This document shows positions 34,365-38,348 of a DNA stretch of 38,348 nucleotides, one piece after another. The number at the start of each line of letters is the position of its first letter. Position 1 is the stretch's first letter. This DNA comes from an uncultured Porphyromonadaceae bacterium (GTDB lineage Bacteria > Bacteroidota > Bacteroidia > Bacteroidales > Muribaculaceae). A program made the translations under genes and the position numbers. Under the pieces are notes generated by a model. That model was not told the DNA's origin and made no database searches. It saw nothing but the letters and a program-made list of their open reading frames with translations. The DNA is taken from the NCBI GenBank assembly GCA_902470475.1, contig CABRGT010000011.1, positions 1 through 38,348 on the forward strand. The letters run 5' to 3'.

Positions 34365-35642
34365 ATGAAAAAAAATCTTAGATTCTCATTTCTTGCACTA
34401 CTACCGCTCCTCGGCAGTTGCACCGACTTCAACGATGCAACGCTACTGAGCCAGAGCGACAATACCACTGCTCAAAAAAACATTCGCTCTGTTGATGACG
34501 CAATCGCCATCGCCGCCAGCTACGCCAACACAGGAAATGTGAAATCCAGGACAGATCGACACGCTGTGGCCTCGACTGTCACAACCGTTTATTCCTCAAA
34601 AAAAGGAAGATCTGCTGACGATGTGCTATACTATGTGGTAAATTACGATGACAACCAGGGGTTCGCTGTAGTAGGTGCACCGCTATGCGTGCCTGAATTA
34701 ATCGCCATAACCGAATCGGGTACTTACAATGACCCGGAAAACGTGAAAAACGAATCATTTCACTTCGCAATGGACGCCGTGGGAACCTATGTCGAAGCCA
34801 TGGCGATCAACCCGCCCGACGGACCTGATATTCCTATTCCAATTGACACAACTAACGCCGTTGAGAAAAGGCCCTTTGAAACCAAGATCGGCCCACATGT
34901 AAAAGTAAACTGGAACCAAGGCTGGCCGGAAAATATGTATGCTCCAAATAATATAGCAGGATGTTATCCCGTCGCTCTTGCTCAAGCCCTCACTTACCTC
35001 AGGCCCTTCACGGAACTTCAATTAACATTTGAGGGCAGAGAAAAAGACGTACTAGACATCAATTGGGATGAAATAACGAAGCACTTTTGGTCTGGGAACT
35101 CTTATGTTTTGTCTCAAGCTGATAAAGACTACCATTATCAGTATTGTCCTATGGAAAGCGAACTGCATGCGGATCTTGGCAGTCTGGTACGCCAATGCGG
35201 TCAGATCACAGGAACAACATACGATATAAAGGAGGGAAGAACATATACCATACCTACTACTGCCGACATAAATCTATATCCGTATTTAGGCATGAATTAT
35301 GCCGGAAATGGTACTACAGGCCTAGTTTATAAACTTGGTACAGATGGCGTCGGGCTCATGATTTCCTCAGGCGAAACGAGTCACGTCTGGCTTGTAGACG
35401 GATATAGCGAAATAGGATATTATCTTATTGTCAAAGGTGTAGGAGAATCAGGGAATGATGAAATCTCTAAATTCTCAAAATACTATCTGCACTATAATTG
35501 GGGCTTCGCGGGAGATTCCAATGGATATTTCCTTGAAGACGTCTTTGATGTATCGAAAGCATATCGTTATGATTATGCTGGTAATAAGGGAGATGTAGAA
35601 TACACTGGCGTCAGCCATGTGGTTTATCATCCAAAAAAATAA
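34365..35642 (+). CDS. Lipoprotein cysteine protease of the streptopain family (C10)
   Basis: A 425-residue exported lipoprotein: signal peptide with lipobox LLGSC, lipid Cys19, then acidic TDFND that may act as a Bacteroidetes surface-export signal. Residues about 35-150 are a propeptide with the Spi-like strand YYVVNYDDNQGFAVVGA. The mature domain has the catalytic Cys200 in NIAGCYPVALAQAL, His340 in SHVWLVDGY, and the Asn378-Trp379 pair in LHYNWGF, all in streptopain order, so it should be active. Known relatives are SpeB of Streptococcus and the Bfp proteases of Bacteroides fragilis. Base composition is AT-richer than the flanks. The serpin gene follows 27 bases later. Targets are unknown. 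Confidence 0.88.
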   Translation: MKKNLRFSFLALLPLLGSCTDFNDATLLSQSDNTTAQKNIRSVDDAIAIAASYANTGNVKSRTDRHAVASTVTTVYSSKKGRSADDVLYYVVNYDDNQGFAVVGAPLCVPELIAITESGTYNDPENVKNESFHFAMDAVGTYVEAMAINPPDGPDIPIPIDTTNAVEKRPFETKIGPHVKVNWNQGWPENMYAPNNIAGCYPVALAQALTYLRPFTELQLTFEGREKDVLDINWDEITKHFWSGNSYVLSQADKDYHYQYCPMESELHADLGSLVRQCGQITGTTYDIKEGRTYTIPTTADINLYPYLGMNYAGNGTTGLVYKLGTDGVGLMISSGETSHVWLVDGYSEIGYYLIVKGVGESGNDEISKFSKYYLHYNWGFAGDSNGYFLEDVFDVSKAYRYDYAGNKGDVEYTGVSHVVYHPKK

Positions 35643-35669
35643 CTATTACAACAACTAAATACGTTTAAA

Positions 35670-36950
35670 ATGAAAAAGATAACGATCACACTGCTGGCGG
35701 CAATGGGACTCTTCGCCTGGAGCTGTACCGACGAGCCGACAGTTGAAGAGTCCAAGGAAGACGTACCGCCTCAGGAAGAGGAAGAATATATCCCTGAAAA
35801 TCTGAGAAACACACTTGCTTGGCTCCATTATAGCATGACAGATGAAGAGAAGGATGCCAATAAATCAATAAACACGTACTCATTGTTTCTTATCGACCAA
35901 ATCAACAAGGCCGACAAGGGCAACGGCTTCGTGCTTTCGCCCGTAACGGAAACAATGTTGACAATGATGATCGCCAATGGCGCCGATGAGGCCTACCGCC
36001 AAAAAGTACTTGAAATTATGGGCCACGACAATATGGATGCTCTCAACAGTTATGGTGCGAAACTGATTGAAGCTCTTCCTGAAAAGAACAACGGAGCTTT
36101 TCTCACGATGGCCAACGGTCTGTGGGCGGACAATGATATCAAAATTGCAGACTATTACGCTGCGATGATAAAGGAAAACTTCGGAGCGGAATGCACAAAT
36201 CTTGATTTCGGAAGCGCTGCATCCGCCGATCTCATCAACGACTGGTGCAAGCGCACCACTATGGGCCTGATCCCGCAAATTATCGACAGCAAAACTTTAT
36301 CATCTGCCGACGTACTGCTGGCAAGCACGCTTTTCTTCTGCGGCGAATGGGCTCATAAATTCGACAAGTCGCTGACCAAGGAGGCTGATTTTACAACCCC
36401 GACAGGCGTTGTAAAGGTTCAGATGATGCACCGCGATTGGGTACCGTCAGGTTATTATAAGGAAAACGACGGCTATGTATATGCCGCTTCGGGGTTTAGT
36501 GGAGGATCGCGTTTCCAGATAGTTCTTCCTCCCGAAGACAAGCCGCTGTCTGAAGCCATATCAGACATGCCTGAAGAAATAATCGATCTGATCACGTTGC
36601 CGGAGGTACTATATACCGAAGACCGACTTCATCTTGAGCTGCCGCGATTCTCCTGCGCGTCAAGCATTAATTTCACAGACATATATGGATCCATCGGCCT
36701 GTACCCGTCCGCGTTGCCCGGTCTGAATATGCCTGTTGTGACAAATTTCAAATCCTTGCAGAAAGCTTCAATAAAACTTGACGAAGACGGTGCGACCGCC
36801 GGCGCAGCATCTTACGCCGCCGCAACAGGAGCCAGCGGAGTGTACGTTCCGAAAGATTATTATGTCACTGCTGACCGCCCGTTCTACTTCTTCATAACAA
36901 ATAACTACACCGGCACAGTCATCTTCGCCGGTCTGATCACGAATCCCTGA
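35670..36950 (+). CDS. Lipoprotein serpin
   Basis: A 426-residue exported lipoprotein with Cys19 in FAWSC (a loose lipobox), then a long acidic tether (about 20-45). From about residue 65 it is a serpin: NGFVLSPVTETMLTMMIANGA (helix B region), LLASTLFFCGEWAHKFD (strand 3A), LHLELPRFS, and ADRPFYFFITNNYTGTVIFAGLITNP (C-terminal strands). The reactive loop runs from DEDG (371-374) to ADRPF (401-405). The hinge is ATAGAAS, Ala-rich as in inhibitory serpins, but the loop is about five residues longer than in alpha-1-antitrypsin, so P1 cannot be fixed (somewhere in about 388-393). It is 27 bases after the C10 protease gene and followed by a strong terminator, so the two form an operon. Confidence 0.9.
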   Translation: MKKITITLLAAMGLFAWSCTDEPTVEESKEDVPPQEEEEYIPENLRNTLAWLHYSMTDEEKDANKSINTYSLFLIDQINKADKGNGFVLSPVTETMLTMMIANGADEAYRQKVLEIMGHDNMDALNSYGAKLIEALPEKNNGAFLTMANGLWADNDIKIADYYAAMIKENFGAECTNLDFGSAASADLINDWCKRTTMGLIPQIIDSKTLSSADVLLASTLFFCGEWAHKFDKSLTKEADFTTPTGVVKVQMMHRDWVPSGYYKENDGYVYAASGFSGGSRFQIVLPPEDKPLSEAISDMPEEIIDLITLPEVLYTEDRLHLELPRFSCASSINFTDIYGSIGLYPSALPGLNMPVVTNFKSLQKASIKLDEDGATAGAASYAAATGASGVYVPKDYYVTADRPFYFFITNNYTGTVIFAGLITNP

Positions 36951-36970
36951 CAAAAACGATATCTGAATAC

Positions 36971-37000
36971 AACGCCGCGGAATCCTCCGCGGCGTTTTTT
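36971..37000 (+). terminator. Intrinsic terminator of the protease-serpin operon
   Basis: AACGCCGCGGA (36971-36981) and TCCGCGGCGTT (36986-36996) form an 11-bp perfect stem with a 4-base loop, followed by a T tract. It begins 20 bases after the serpin stop. Confidence 0.92.
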
Positions 37001-37007
37001 ATGTCAT

Positions 37008-37058
37008 CATACATTCTTAATTATGCATTCAAAATTGCGCATTGAGCATTTCGCATTC
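37008..37058. repeat. Short degenerate GCATT repeat tract
   Basis: GCATT occurs four times in about 40 bases (near 37024, 37038, 37047, 37053), flanked by CTTAATTA on one side and TAATTGTTAAG on the other, an imperfect inverted pair. It lies between the serpin terminator and the end of sufS and may be a weak terminator of sufS or a simple-sequence tract. Confidence 0.35.
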
Positions 37059-38273
37059 CTAATTGTTAAGGATGGGGGCGATGCGGCGGAGGGCGGCGAT
37101 GAAGCGGTCGACTTCGTCGGTGGTGTTGTAGGCGGCGAATGATGCGCGCACGGTGCCTTCGATGCCGAGGACGTGCATCAGCGGCTGGGCGCAGTGGTGG
37201 CCGGTGCGCACGGCGAAGCCCATCTTGTCGAGAAGCATGCCGGTGTCGTAGTGGTGGGCGTTGCCGATCAGGAACGAGATCAGGGCGCATTTGCCGGGAG
37301 CGGTGCCGAAGATGCGCATGCCCGAGATGTCGGCCATACGCTCAGTGGCATATTCTAGCAGGCTGTGCTCGTGAGCGGCCATAGCGGGTATGCCGACCTC
37401 GTGCATGAAGCCTACCGCCTCGACAAATGCCGCGGCATCGACAAAATCGGGCGTACCGGCCTCAAACTTGTAGGGAAGATCGGCCCAGGTGGTGCCGTCG
37501 AACGACACATGGCCGATCATCTCGCCGCCGCCCTGATACGGGGGCATCTTTTCGAGCAGGTCGCGACGGCCGTAGAGGATGCCTATGCCGGCGGGGCCGT
37601 ACATCTTGTGCGACGAAAAGGCGTAGAAGTCGCATCCGATGGCCTGCACGTCGACCGCCATATGGGGTACGGCCTGGGCGCCGTCGACCAGTATCACACA
37701 ATCGTGGCGATGGGCCTCGGCGGCCATCTCGGCGACGGGATTGACGGTGCCGAGCACGTTCGATGCGTGGCACACCGCCACCACGCGGGTGCGCGGGGTG
37801 AACAGCGAGCGATACGCGTCGAGATCGAGGCAGCCGCGGCTGTCGATAGGCACGACCTTGATCTTAAGGCCGTAATTGGCAGCCGCAAGCTGCCACGGCA
37901 CTATGTTGGAATGATGCTCCATGACAGTGAGAATGATCTCGTCGCCCGGAGCGAGCAGGCGACAATAGGAGGCGGCCACCAGATTGATAGCCTCGGTGGT
38001 ACCGCGGGTGAAAATGACCTGGTCGGCCGACGGAGCGTTGATGAACGCGCGGGCCGTCTCGCGGCCGAGTTCCATGGCGTCGGTCGCTTCCTGCGACAGG
38101 CAGTGGACGCCGCGGTGGACGTTGGCCTTGCGGGTGAGATAGGCGCGGTCGACAGCATCGACCACGCGGCGGGGCGTCTGCGACGTGGCGGCGTTGTCGA
38201 AATATACCAGGGGCTTGCCGTAGACGGTGCGGTCGAGAATGGGAAACTGGCGGCGGATATCCTCAATAGTCAT
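37059..38273 (-). CDS. sufS: Cysteine desulfurase SufS
   Basis: A 404-residue PLP enzyme that removes sulfur from cysteine for iron-sulfur cluster assembly. The N-terminal YFDNAATSQTP, the substrate/PLP region MEHHSNIVPW, the PLP-lysine motif SSHKMYGPAG and the persulfide cysteine in RTGHHCAQPLM are all present; the RxGHHCA motif places it in the SufS/CsdA group, not IscS. The ATG at 38273 is preceded at 6 bases by a perfect AGGAGG (38285-38280). It follows a truncated gene by 21 bases, consistent with a suf operon on the minus strand. Confidence 0.95.
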   Translation of the reverse strand: MTIEDIRRQFPILDRTVYGKPLVYFDNAATSQTPRRVVDAVDRAYLTRKANVHRGVHCLSQEATDAMELGRETARAFINAPSADQVIFTRGTTEAINLVAASYCRLLAPGDEIILTVMEHHSNIVPWQLAAANYGLKIKVVPIDSRGCLDLDAYRSLFTPRTRVVAVCHASNVLGTVNPVAEMAAEAHRHDCVILVDGAQAVPHMAVDVQAIGCDFYAFSSHKMYGPAGIGILYGRRDLLEKMPPYQGGGEMIGHVSFDGTTWADLPYKFEAGTPDFVDAAAFVEAVGFMHEVGIPAMAAHEHSLLEYATERMADISGMRIFGTAPGKCALISFLIGNAHHYDTGMLLDKMGFAVRTGHHCAQPLMHVLGIEGTVRASFAAYNTTDEVDRFIAALRRIAPILNN

Positions 38274-38279
38274 AACTTA

Positions 38280-38285
38280 CCTCCT
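38280..38285 (-). promoter_or_regulatory. Strong Shine-Dalgarno sequence of sufS
   Basis: The minus strand reads AGGAGG, 6 bases before the sufS ATG. It fixes the start codon. Most genes here have A-rich or no clear ribosome-binding sites, as usual in Bacteroidetes, so this one stands out. Confidence 0.8.
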
Positions 38286-38294
38286 TTGAAAGAT

Positions 38295-38348
38295 TTATAC
38301 CTGTCGGCGGCGCAGCGGCTCCACGCCGCAGCTCTCGCAGTCGGCCGA
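38295..38348 (-). CDS. C-terminal end of an upstream gene, possibly sufD (partial)
   Basis: On the minus strand the window edge opens in frame with 17 codons (SADCESCGVEPLRRRQV) ending in TAA at 38297-38295, 21 bases before sufS. The closely spaced cysteines and the position directly before sufS suggest the end of SufD, whose Bacteroidetes forms, as I recall, end in a similar Cys-containing tail. This cannot be settled without the sequence beyond the window. Confidence 0.5.
   Translation of the reverse strand, partial: SADCESCGVEPLRRRQV

Overview
The window looks like chromosomal DNA from a member of the Bacteroidales, most likely the Muribaculaceae or a close relative; the family is an inference from memory of gene order and protein style. 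Supporting signs are Bacteroidetes-type promoters (TTTG, about 19-20 bases, then TAnnTTTG), weak Shine-Dalgarno sequences, lipoproteins with acidic residues after the lipid cysteine, secreted proteins with C-terminal type IX secretion-like sorting tails, and a purH-mreBCD-mrdA-rodA cluster. No rRNA, tRNA, CRISPR array, transposase or phage gene was seen.

Layout. Bases 1-8,500 hold two minus-strand housekeeping runs: sppA, lpxK, a purine nucleoside phosphorylase and thiL; then nusB, yajC, a ybbR-like gene and coaE. A gene-free stretch (8,456-9,145) carries a strongly G-over-C-biased segment. From 9,146 to 16,021 a periplasmic metallophosphoesterase/beta-propeller fusion diverges from an acyl-CoA ligase and a Tricorn-like S41 protease, closed by a strong terminator. 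A small membrane-protein ORF and a 450-base gap with a possible very short minus-strand transcript follow. Bases 16,840-24,753 hold three large minus-strand secreted proteins: an LRR protein built of three tandem modules, a subtilisin-family protease and a beta-repeat protein, each ending in a type IX-like tail.

A divergent promoter region then leads to a PASTA-domain membrane protein coupled to an RluD-type pseudouridine synthase. These converge on the purH-mreB-mreC-mreD-mrdA-rodA unit (26,676-34,011), which links purine synthesis to the rod-shape and elongation machinery.

The last part holds an AT-richer two-gene unit (34,365-36,950). A lipoprotein cysteine protease of the streptopain family (C10) is followed 27 bases later by a lipoprotein serpin, with a near-consensus promoter in front and a strong terminator behind. 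The simplest reading is a co-expressed surface protease and protease inhibitor. The window ends with sufS and the last 17 codons of an upstream gene, perhaps sufD.

The most unusual observations are the protease-serpin operon, a NusB whose N-terminal half appears duplicated, the three-module LRR protein, and two intergenic regions with promoter-like signals but no convincing gene.
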